DNA of 6,965 nt from Deltaproteobacteria bacterium (GTDB taxonomy: Bacteria > Desulfobacterota > Syntrophia > Syntrophales > UBA2210). The notes under the pieces are model-generated. The model had not been told where the DNA came from. It did not search any database and saw nothing but the letters and a program-made list of their open reading frames with translations. Positions within the stretch are counted from its first letter, which is position 1; each line of letters opens with the position of its first letter. The translations under genes were made by a program, and so were the position numbers. Where the stretch lies: NCBI GenBank assembly GCA_019314085.1, contig JAFCZZ010000301.1, positions 1-6,965 of the forward strand, in the 5' to 3' direction. Of this stretch, positions 1 through 5,158 are shown in pieces.

Positions 1-1
1 T

Positions 2-1009
2 AGTGTTGCGGTTGTAGGGGCGACAGGAGTTGTCGGAACAGAGATGATCAGTATGCTGGAAGAGAGAAATTTCCCGGTAGGGGAGATTACCCTTCTTGCC
101 TCGGAACGATCACTCGGCAAAAAACTGACCTTTTCCGGGAAGGAGTATCCCGTCAAGGTCCTGAGTGATGATTCCTTCAAGGGAATAGAGATCGGGTTGT
201 TTTCCCCCGGGGGAAGCATCAGCGAGCGGTTTGCCCCCGTAGCGGCACGGGAGGGGTGTGTGGTGATAGATAACACCAATGCCTTCAGGATGGAGCCGGA
301 TATCCCCCTGGTTGTCCCCGAGGTAAATCCCGAAGAGATAGCCAACTACCGCAACAAGGGGATTATAGCAAACCCTAACTGTTCGACCATACAGATGGTT
401 GTAGCGCTGAAACCTATCCATGATGCGGTCGGCATCAAACGCATCGTCGTATCCACGTATCAGGCGGTGTCGGGCACCGGCAAGGATGCCATTGAAGAAC
501 TGGTGGCACAGACACGAGCGCTGATGGACATGGAAGAGGTCGAAATAAACGTGTATCCGCACCGGATAGCGTTCAATTGCCTCCCCCACATCGATGTGTT
601 CATGGAGAACGGGTACACCAAGGAAGAGATGAAGATGGTCAATGAGACCAGGAAGATTCTGAAGGCCCCCTCCATGGCGGTTACCGCCACGACGGTAAGG
701 GTGCCGGCATTTTACGGCCACTCAGAGTCGGTGAATATCGAGACCGAGAAGAAGATCACCTCGGACGAGGTGCGGCAGATTCTTACAACCGCCCCCGGGG
801 TTACCGTGGTCGATGATCCCGCCGCACTGTGCTATCCCCTTGCCAGTGATGCGGCCGGGAAGGATGACACCTTTGTCGGGCGAATCAGGGAGGACGAATC
901 CATACCGAACGGAATCAACATGTGGGTTGTGGCCGATAATATACGAAAGGGTGCCGCCCTGAATGCGGTACAGATAGCGGAGATACTGATCGATACATAT
1001 CTGGGTTGA
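2..1009 (+). CDS. asd: Aspartate-semialdehyde dehydrogenase, 5'-truncated by window edge
   Basis: This enzyme reduces L-4-aspartyl phosphate to L-aspartate 4-semialdehyde with NADPH in the cytoplasm, at the branch leading to lysine/diaminopimelate, threonine and methionine. The frame is open from base 2, and its first visible residues are SVAVVGATGVVGTEM, the N-terminal Rossmann GATGxVG nucleotide-binding motif. The real start therefore lies a few codons upstream of the window, and the ATG at 44 is internal. The 335 visible residues fit a family length of roughly 335-345. The catalytic cysteine is in NPNCST (codon at 380-382), and the active-site histidine is in the RVPAFYGHSESV stretch (about visible residue 240). 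The dimerisation domain lies between them. A small oddity is FSPGGS near visible residue 68, where FSAGGS is more usual. The stop is 3 bases before rsmD, so the two are probably co-transcribed. Identification is very secure. Confidence 0.96.
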   Translation, partial: SVAVVGATGVVGTEMISMLEERNFPVGEITLLASERSLGKKLTFSGKEYPVKVLSDDSFKGIEIGLFSPGGSISERFAPVAAREGCVVIDNTNAFRMEPDIPLVVPEVNPEEIANYRNKGIIANPNCSTIQMVVALKPIHDAVGIKRIVVSTYQAVSGTGKDAIEELVAQTRALMDMEEVEINVYPHRIAFNCLPHIDVFMENGYTKEEMKMVNETRKILKAPSMAVTATTVRVPAFYGHSESVNIETEKKITSDEVRQILTTAPGVTVVDDPAALCYPLASDAAGKDDTFVGRIREDESIPNGINMWVVADNIRKGAALNAVQIAEILIDTYLG

Positions 1010-1012
1010 TCC

Positions 1013-1561
1013 ATGAGGATAACGGGAGGAAGCGCGCGGGGCAGAAAGATATATACGCCGAAGAGCGATAAGATCAGAATGACCGCTGACAGGATCAGGG
1101 AGTCACTCTTTGATATTCTCTCTTCCATGGAAGGGGCTCTGTTCCTGGATATTTATGCCGGTACGGGTAGTGTGGGCATTGAGGCGCTGAGCAGGGGAAG
1201 TGCCGGAGCCGTTTTTATTGAAAGAGAGTTGCTCCACGCGGGAGTGCTTAAGAAGAACCTCATGTTGTGCGGATTTGAAGAGGCATGCGAAGTGCTTATC
1301 ACTTCTGCGGAGAGAGGAATTCACCTCCTGTCGGGGCGTAAACGGAAATTTGATGTTGTATTCGCTGATCCCCCCTATGACAGAGGGGGGGTAAGTGACC
1401 TTCTCGGTCTGCCCGGGGTAGGTGATCTGCTTGCGAAGGGAGGCATTCTGGTTGTGGAGCATTCCTTCAGAGAAGAGATAGCGGTCAATGATATGTTTGT
1501 TCTGGCGGATCAGAGGCGATATGGAGATACGGTACTGTCTTTTTTGAAACTGAGCAGATGA
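1013..1561 (+). CDS. rsmD: 16S rRNA (guanine(966)-N(2))-methyltransferase RsmD
   Basis: This is a SAM-dependent methyltransferase that, in the family, modifies G966 of 16S rRNA during small-subunit assembly. At 182 residues it has the normal family length. The N-terminus MRITGGSARGRK and the RMTADRIRESLFDIL segment (residues 22-36) are characteristic RNA-recognition sequences. The SAM-binding motif is LDIYAGTGSVGIEAL (45-59). The catalytic DPPY tetrad is at 119-122, which indicates exocyclic amino-group methylation. The C-terminus RRYGDTVLSFLK is also typical. The ATG lies 3 bases after the asd stop and has only a weak Shine-Dalgarno site, so translational coupling with asd is likely. Its stop (1559-1561) overlaps the start of the AAGGAGGG ribosome site of coaD. 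The rsmD-coaD pairing is common in bacteria and supports both calls. Confidence 0.95.
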   Translation: MRITGGSARGRKIYTPKSDKIRMTADRIRESLFDILSSMEGALFLDIYAGTGSVGIEALSRGSAGAVFIERELLHAGVLKKNLMLCGFEEACEVLITSAERGIHLLSGRKRKFDVVFADPPYDRGGVSDLLGLPGVGDLLAKGGILVVEHSFREEIAVNDMFVLADQRRYGDTVLSFLKLSR

Positions 1562-1574
1562 AGGAGGGCACAAG

Positions 1575-2075
1575 ATGGGTGTGGCGGTATATCCCGGTTC
1601 ATTTGACCCCGTAACAAACGGTCACATGGATATAATTGAGAGGGGACTGGGTGTATTTGACAAGATCATTGTAACGGTTGGTCGCAACCCGAACAAGAAG
1701 ACGCTCTTTTCCGTGGAAGAGAGAATCTTGATGATCAAGGAGTCCGTTGGGAATAATCCCCGGGTTGAGGTTGAATCCTTTTCCGGTCTCCTTGTGGATT
1801 ATGTTGAAAAGTCAGAGGCGCACTGTATCTTGAGGGGGCTGAGGGCCATGTCTGATTTTGAATATGAATTTCAGACGGCCCTCATCAACAGGAGGCTGAA
1901 TAGAAAGATAGAGACCGTGTTCCTGATGACCGGAGCCAGGTGGTTCTACTGCAATTCGGGTATCGTGAAGGAGGCTGCCGGGTTGGGCGGATCGGTAAAG
2001 GGAATGGTCCCCGATGTCGTCCTGAAAAAACTGAAGGAAAAATTTCCTGATATGACGAACAATTCTATAAGTTAA
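1575..2075 (+). CDS. coaD: Phosphopantetheine adenylyltransferase
   Basis: This enzyme transfers AMP from ATP to 4'-phosphopantetheine, giving dephospho-CoA, the penultimate step of coenzyme A synthesis. At 166 residues it is typical of bacterial PPAT. Nucleotidyltransferase features are PGSFDPVTNGH at 7-17 (His17 in the T/HxGH motif), Lys41 and Lys42 in NPNKKTLF, and LRGLRAMSDFEYE (86-98) with Arg87, Arg90 and Glu98 at the positions expected for substrate and ATP contacts. The ATP-contact segment at 123-129 is unusual. It reads WFYCNSG, whereas most homologues have an SS[ST] core, although VKE follows as usual (131-133). The start is well supported by AAGGAGGG (1561-1568) at ideal spacing. 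The gene sits 13 bases after rsmD and 30 before the aminotransferase. The family call is secure; full activity is presumed rather than shown. Confidence 0.95.
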   Translation: MGVAVYPGSFDPVTNGHMDIIERGLGVFDKIIVTVGRNPNKKTLFSVEERILMIKESVGNNPRVEVESFSGLLVDYVEKSEAHCILRGLRAMSDFEYEFQTALINRRLNRKIETVFLMTGARWFYCNSGIVKEAAGLGGSVKGMVPDVVLKKLKEKFPDMTNNSIS

Positions 2076-2105
2076 GAGATACTTCTGTGAAGTAGGGAAC
2101 GGGCT

Positions 2106-3299
2106 ATGAAATTTGCACAACGAGTGGAGAGGATAAAACCCTCGCCGACACTCGCCATCACCGCAAAGGCGAATGCCCTCCGGGCAGAGGGGAGGGATAT
2201 TATCAGTTTCGGTGCGGGTGAGCCTGATTTCGATACGCCGGCGAATATCAAGGAAGCGGCGATTGCTTCAATACGGGACGGATTTACACGATATACACCG
2301 GTAGGGGGCATCCCGGAACTCAAAGACGCCATTATTGAAAAACTTCGGCGCGACAACGGACTTGCCTATACCAGATCGGAGATCGTGGTGTCCTGCGGTG
2401 CCAAGCACGTCCTGTACAATCTTGCGCAGGCCCTGTTCGAGGAGGGTGACGAGGTTATTGTCCCGTCCCCCTACTGGGTCTCCTACCCGGACATTGTCCT
2501 GCTTGCGGGGGCGACGCCCGCGATTCTCGAAACTGAGGAGGCGGACGGCTTCAAGGTGACCCCTGAGCGGCTCGAAGAGACGATTACGGAGAGAACAAAG
2601 GCCCTTGTTCTCAACAGTCCCTCCAATCCGACCGGATCAACCTATACGCTTGATGAACTGAAGGCGCTTGCGGAGGTGATAGTCAGGAAGGACATACTCG
2701 TGATCTCGGATGAGATCTATGAAAAGATCATATACGATGGATTCCCCTTTTCCAGCATCGCCATGGTCGATGAGGAGGTGAGGAGGCGCTCGGTTGTTGT
2801 TAACGGTGTCTCCAAGGCGTATGCTATGACGGGGTGGAGGATTGGATACGCCGCCGGGTCGGAAGATATCATCTCGGCAATGGCGAAGATCCAGAGCCAG
2901 AATACATCAAATCCAACATCGATCTCACAGAAGGCGGCGGTCGAGGCGTTGAACGGAGATCAAAGCGCCGTCGGCGAGATGGTTGAGGCATTCGCCCAGA
3001 GGCGTGACTATATTGTTGGCACACTGAACGGTGTGGCGGGTATAAGTTGCCGCAATCCCGAGGGGGCCTTTTATGTCTTTCCCGATGTGTCTGCACTGTA
3101 CGGAAAGACCTGCGAAGGTTCCGTGATAACCGGTTCGGCATCTTTCACTGAATATCTGCTCGATGGTGCAAACGTTGCGGTTGTTCCCGGTGTGGCGTTC
3201 GGCAGTGATGCCCACATACGCCTCTCGTATGCCACGTCGATGGAAAACATTCAACAGGGCATGGAACGCATTCAAAATGCCGTACGAAACCTGGAATAG
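2106..3299 (+). CDS. aspC: Class I PLP-dependent aspartate aminotransferase (type Ib)
   Basis: This is a cytoplasmic aminotransferase of fold type I. It probably interconverts aspartate and 2-oxoglutarate with oxaloacetate and glutamate; related enzymes can also use prephenate or aromatic substrates, so the exact acceptor is uncertain. Its 397 residues match the type Ib (AspB/Thermus-like) family. ISFGAGEPDFDTP (33-45) is the N-terminal substrate-side motif. The SPSNPTG segment contains Asn174, SDEIYEKI carries Asp202 and Tyr205, which contact the PLP ring, and Lys237 in SKAYAMTGWRIGY is the Schiff-base lysine. Arg372 in HIRLSYA is the carboxylate-binding arginine. AGGGA at 2094-2098 is a suitable ribosome site for the ATG at 2106. 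The gene is 30 bases after coaD and 9 before the small membrane gene, which suggests one operon. All key residues are present and it appears intact. Confidence 0.92.
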   Translation: MKFAQRVERIKPSPTLAITAKANALRAEGRDIISFGAGEPDFDTPANIKEAAIASIRDGFTRYTPVGGIPELKDAIIEKLRRDNGLAYTRSEIVVSCGAKHVLYNLAQALFEEGDEVIVPSPYWVSYPDIVLLAGATPAILETEEADGFKVTPERLEETITERTKALVLNSPSNPTGSTYTLDELKALAEVIVRKDILVISDEIYEKIIYDGFPFSSIAMVDEEVRRRSVVVNGVSKAYAMTGWRIGYAAGSEDIISAMAKIQSQNTSNPTSISQKAAVEALNGDQSAVGEMVEAFAQRRDYIVGTLNGVAGISCRNPEGAFYVFPDVSALYGKTCEGSVITGSASFTEYLLDGANVAVVPGVAFGSDAHIRLSYATSMENIQQGMERIQNAVRNLE

Positions 3300-3308
3300 A
3301 GGTGTGAA

Positions 3309-3521
3309 ATGGTCTTGGGAATAATCTTTATTGTTGCAGGTATCCTCATAGCTGTCTATCCGCCGCTTTTGTCGATTATCGTTGCATCCGTGATGATCCT
3401 GATCGGGATAGGGATCACATCGTTCAGTTATCGTTTCAAGAAGACGCAGAGGAGATATCGTTTCAAGAAGACGCAGAGGAGATTTGACGATCCATTTCTG
3501 GATTTCTTCTTCCGTTTTTAG
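3309..3521 (+). CDS. Small two-helix membrane protein, DUF3096-like, with internal 9-residue duplication
   Basis: This is a 70-residue hydrophobic protein of unknown function. Residues about 2-17 and 20-38 form two membrane helices separated by a YPP turn. After them comes a strongly basic tail in which YRFKKTQRR occurs twice in succession (41-49 and 50-58), followed by an aromatic end, FDDPFLDFFFRF. The short helix-YPPLL-helix layout resembles the DUF3096 group of small membrane proteins, a recollection that a profile search should confirm. The ribosome site AGAGG (3298-3302) overlaps the aminotransferase stop and lies 6 bases before the ATG, so the gene is probably translated as the last member of the upstream operon. 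The basic tail would be expected on the cytoplasmic side by the positive-inside rule. Reality as a gene is likely because of the start signal and coherent topology; the function is not known. Confidence 0.75.
   Translation: MVLGIIFIVAGILIAVYPPLLSIIVASVMILIGIGITSFSYRFKKTQRRYRFKKTQRRFDDPFLDFFFRF
3429..3482 (+). repeat. Perfect 27-bp tandem duplication inside the small membrane gene
   Basis: Two adjacent copies (3429-3455 and 3456-3482) are identical at all 27 bases, including third codon positions. The unit begins TATCGTTTCAAG and ends CAGAGGAGA. It is exactly in codon phase and encodes YRFKKTQRR twice. Identity at synonymous sites indicates a recent slippage or duplication event rather than an ancient protein repeat. 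Confidence 0.95.
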
Positions 3522-3609
3522 GGGTAAAAGGCAGACAGTCGATATTCTCTCGTCTGTAGGGAGAAGGCAGCGGTTTCCGCTCACGTGGGTATTTTTAGTG
3601 CGACGTTGC

Positions 3610-3638
3610 TTGACTTGACTCGTATATTCCATTATAAG
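3610..3638 (+). promoter_or_regulatory. Sigma70-like promoter for the liv locus
   Basis: TTGACT (3610-3615) and TATAAG (3633-3638) are separated by 17 bases, each one base from the housekeeping consensus at optimal spacing. Transcription would begin near 3645, giving a leader of about 45 bases before the binding-protein ATG at 3691. The TTGACT hexamer is directly repeated with overlap (3615-3620), but the second copy is badly spaced. The 169-base gap 3522-3690 holds nothing else I can support. Motif-based only. Confidence 0.6.
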
Positions 3639-3672
3639 TAGGGATTTTCAGGGCATATGATTATAAAACGAT

Positions 3673-3686
3673 GAGGAGGATGGAGG
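3673..3686 (+). promoter_or_regulatory. Double Shine-Dalgarno region of the binding-protein gene
   Basis: GAGGAGGA (3673-3680) and GGAGG (3682-3686) lie directly before the ATG at 3691. The second is 4 bases from the start codon and the first about 10. Two strong ribosome sites fit the high expression expected of a periplasmic binding protein and fix the start at 3691. Confidence 0.7.
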
Positions 3687-3690
3687 AATC

Positions 3691-4428
3691 ATGAAAAGAT
3701 ATTTCGGAAAAACATGTATCGCTCTCACTGTCTTGGTATGCGCGTTGTTCATGCTGTCAGGTGTTGGGCTTGCCGCTGATACGATAAAGCTGGGTGTTGC
3801 CGGTGCCCACAGCGGAGACCTTGCGTCCTATGGCATACCATCCGTGAAGGCCGCCGAGCTTGTGGTCAAGGATGTTAATGCAAAAGGGGGAATTTTGGGC
3901 AAACAGGTGGTTCTTCTTGTGGAAGATGATGTCTGCAAACCCGAGGTTGCCACGAACACGGCCACAAAGCTGCTGTCTGAGGGAGTCGATGTCGTGATGG
4001 GCCATATCTGCAGCGGCGCCACCAAGGCCGCGCTCGGCATATACAAGGCCGAAAATATTATCTGCATGTCGCCATCCGCGACCAACCCCCCTCTGACACA
4101 GAGTGGTGATTACCCCAACTTTTACCGGACGATCGCTTCGGATGACGCCCAGGCAAAGCTTGAGGTGGATTTTGCGCTCGACGTGCTGAAGGCCAAGAAG
4201 ATTGCCGTACTGCATGACAAGGGCGATTATGGAAAAGGTCTGGCGGAGTTTGCGAAGCGCTTTCTTGAGGAAGACTCTCGGGCCGAGGTCGTGTTGTATG
4301 AAGGGGTCACCCCGGGTGCCGTCGATTACTCGGCGGTTGTCCAAAAGGTGAGGCGTTCAAAGGCAGATGCCGTGATATTCGGAGGGTATCATCCCGAGGC
4401 GTCGAAGATTATTATGCAGGGGGGGTAG
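3691..4428 (+). pseudogene. N-terminal fragment of the split binding protein (signal peptide to second lobe)
   Basis: This is the piece that would still be translated from the native start: 245 codons, of which the last two (GG) and the TAG stop come from the left inverted repeat of the inserted element. It keeps the export signal, the whole first lobe and part of the second lobe. It lacks the strands and the C-terminal crossover that complete both lobes, so a stable ligand-binding protein is not expected. The product could be exported and degraded. Confidence 0.85.
4412..4419 (+). repeat. Left copy of 8-bp target site duplication
   Basis: TTATGCAG directly abuts the left inverted repeat. 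It is native binding-protein sequence, spanning the codons for I-M-Q (codons at 4411-4419). Confidence 0.92.
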
Positions 4429-4443
4429 TTAGTTAGCTCCTCC
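4420..4443 (+). repeat. Left terminal inverted repeat of the element
   Basis: This 24-bp end begins GGGGGGTAGTTAGTTAG and ends CTCCTCC. It matches the reverse complement of 4591-4614 except at its 2nd and 11th bases. TAG occurs at 4426, 4430 and 4434, covering all three forward reading frames; the first terminates the binding-protein frame. Confidence 0.92.
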
Positions 4444-4488
4444 AGATTGTGGTTAGCATCCTGGAATTACACGACAAATCTTTCATAA

Positions 4489-4574
4489 GTGGCGAATAGG
4501 CTATCTGCCAGAAATGTCCATAGATTATAGCGTGGCGAATAGGCTATCTGCCAGAAATGTCCATAGATTATAGC
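4489..4574 (+). repeat. Perfect 43-bp tandem duplication within the element
   Basis: Copies 4489-4531 and 4532-4574 are identical, with three further matching bases (4575-4577). Each unit starts GTGGCGAATAGG and ends TTATAGC. Within each unit a 19-base imperfect dyad (4491-4509 and 4534-4552) pairs GGC with GCC and AATAG with its facing arm, so each copy could form a small hairpin. Confidence 0.95.
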
Positions 4575-4590
4575 GTGTTGGCATTCCGTA

Positions 4591-4614
4591 GGAGGAGCTA
4601 ACTGACTACCCCGC
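4591..4614 (-). repeat. Right terminal inverted repeat of the element
   Basis: Read on the minus strand this end begins GCGGGGTAGTCAGTTAG and ends CTCCTCC, 22 of 24 identical to the left end. On the plus strand it presents GGAGGAG, a Shine-Dalgarno-like string, followed by TAA (4599) and TGA (4603) in two frames. Confidence 0.92.
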
Positions 4615-4622
4615 TTATGCAG
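4615..4622 (+). repeat. Right copy of 8-bp target site duplication
   Basis: TTATGCAG directly abuts the right inverted repeat and is identical to 4412-4419. The bases beyond it on either side do not match, so the duplication is exactly 8 bases. Confidence 0.92.
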
Positions 4623-5024
4623 ATGCGCAAAAAGAGGATGAAAACGGCCTTTATCTCCGATGACGGTGTGAAGGACGATACCTTTATCAAGGTGGCCGGT
4701 AAGTATGCAGAGGGTGTCTATGCTACCGGTCCGAGAGACACATCGACCAATCCTTTGGCGATCGCCGCTACCGAGGCACACAAGAAGGCGTACGGCACCG
4801 ACCCGGGTGCGTTTTTTCTCAATGCCTATGCCGCGACACAGGCCCTGTTGAACGCGATCGAAAAGGCTGGATCAACCGATTACGAAAAGGTTTCAAAGGC
4901 ACTGAGGACCGAGTATGTCGAAACGCCCCTTGGAAAGATAAAGTTTGATGATAAGGGTGATGCCATCGGGATCGGTTTTTCCATCTATCAGGTGAGAGAT
5001 GGCGTATATGTCGAAGTGAAGTAA
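4617..5024 (+). pseudogene. C-terminal fragment of the split binding protein
   Basis: This is an open stretch with an ATG at 4617 that lies within the right copy of the target duplication. It encodes MQMRKKRMKTAFISDDG through to the natural C-terminus GVYVEVK (135 residues). It matches the latter part of LivK-type proteins, including the AGKYAEGVYATGP, NAYAATQALLNAI and LGKIKFDDKGD regions. It has no signal peptide, and the nearest Shine-Dalgarno-like GGAGGAG (4591-4597, in the element's right inverted repeat) is about 19 bases upstream, too far for efficient initiation. It is best read as the remainder of the disrupted gene, not an independent one. Confidence 0.85.
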
Positions 5025-5062
5025 CACACACGGTACAACGGAAAGATACAGATTGAAATCTT

Positions 5063-5101
5063 ATCGGGGGGGAGGCTCGAAGGGCCTGCCCCCCCGATTT
5101 T
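5063..5101 (+). terminator. Strong GC-rich hairpin between binding protein and livH, terminator or attenuator
   Basis: ATCGGGGGGG (5063-5072) pairs perfectly with CCCCCCCGAT (5089-5098). Inside it AGGC (5073-5076) pairs with GCCT (5084-5087), leaving a single bulged G at 5088 and a 7-base loop. TTTT (5098-5101) follows. The short U-tract suggests partial termination. It lies 39 bases after the binding-protein stop, a position where partial termination gives more binding protein than permease in many ABC operons. The rest of the 134-base gap holds only the livH leader. Confidence 0.75.
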
Positions 5102-5158
5102 GATGTTTGCCACGCTGGAAGAATCTGGCCTCGTGTTGGGAGATAGACTTAATTTATA

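Larger units (their letters stand above)
4420..4614. mobile_element. 195-bp MITE-like element inserted in the binding-protein gene
   Basis: The element is bounded by 24-bp inverted repeats (4420-4443 and 4591-4614, 22 of 24 matching) and by identical 8-bp direct repeats TTATGCAG (4412-4419 and 4615-4622), the expected signature of transposition. Removal of 203 bases restores the host reading frame. It has no room for a transposase and no convincing open frame, so it would need an enzyme supplied in trans by an unseen autonomous relative. An 8-bp duplication with G-rich termini is compatible with families such as IS1595 or ISL3, but the parent cannot be named from this window. The interior has a unique left part (4444-4488), a perfect 43-bp tandem duplication and a short right part (4578-4590). 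Stops lie in all three forward frames of the left terminus. Confidence 0.92.
3691..5024 (+). pseudogene. LIV-type ABC transporter substrate-binding protein, disrupted by a MITE-like insertion
   Basis: This is a periplasmic binding protein of the LivJ/LivK (HAAT) family. It would capture leucine, isoleucine, valine or a related ligand and deliver it to LivH-LivM. Residues 1-29 form a signal peptide with a basic start, a hydrophobic core and GLAA before DTIKLGV. Then come the first-lobe sequences IKLGVAGAHSGDLASYG, NAKGGILGK and GHICSGAT, and hinge and second-lobe sequences up to EASKIIMQ (243 codons, ending at 4419). The frame is then broken by a 195-bp element plus a duplicated 8-bp target. 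From 4623 homology resumes with MRKKRMKTAFISDDG and runs through AGKYAEGVY to the C-terminus (133 residues). Joining 4419 to 4623 gives one 376-residue frame, close to the roughly 370 of LivK, with no other stop or shift. The gene is therefore inactivated only by the insertion. Ligand specificity cannot be read from sequence. Confidence 0.93.

Noticed and set aside
44..46. ATG at 44 as the start of asd
   Set aside because: The frame is open from base 2 and the missing part would include the GATGVVG nucleotide-binding motif, so the true start is upstream of the window.
3569..3596. Terminator for the upstream operon (AGCGG-TTT-CCGCT hairpin and later T-run)
   Set aside because: The stem is only 5 bp and the T-run at 3592-3596 begins 10 bases after it, so intrinsic termination is not well supported.
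2925..3632. Minus-strand open frame of 235 codons, and other minus-strand frames such as 110-721, 1103-1573, 3757-4344 and 5534-6052
   Set aside because: They lie mostly antisense to well-identified genes, have low-complexity basic or histidine-rich compositions and show no recognisable domain.
3671..3694. Seven-codon leader peptide (ATG at 3671, stop TGA overlapping the binding-protein ATG)
   Set aside because: It lies wholly within the purine-rich ribosome-binding region and contains no regulatory codon run such as leucine or valine codons; probably coincidence.
4521..4573. Minus-strand promoter in the element (TATAAT in each 43-bp unit)
   Set aside because: No -35 hexamer occurs at 16-18 bases from either TATAAT, and the motif is simply repeated by the duplication.
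4489..4574. CRISPR-like array
   Set aside because: The two 43-bp units are directly adjacent with no spacers, and there are no cas genes.
4428..4617. Two separate genes, or a simple frameshift or sequencing error, in the binding-protein region
   Set aside because: Inverted repeats, an exact 8-bp target duplication and perfect frame restoration are explained by one transposition event; a sequencing error would not create them.
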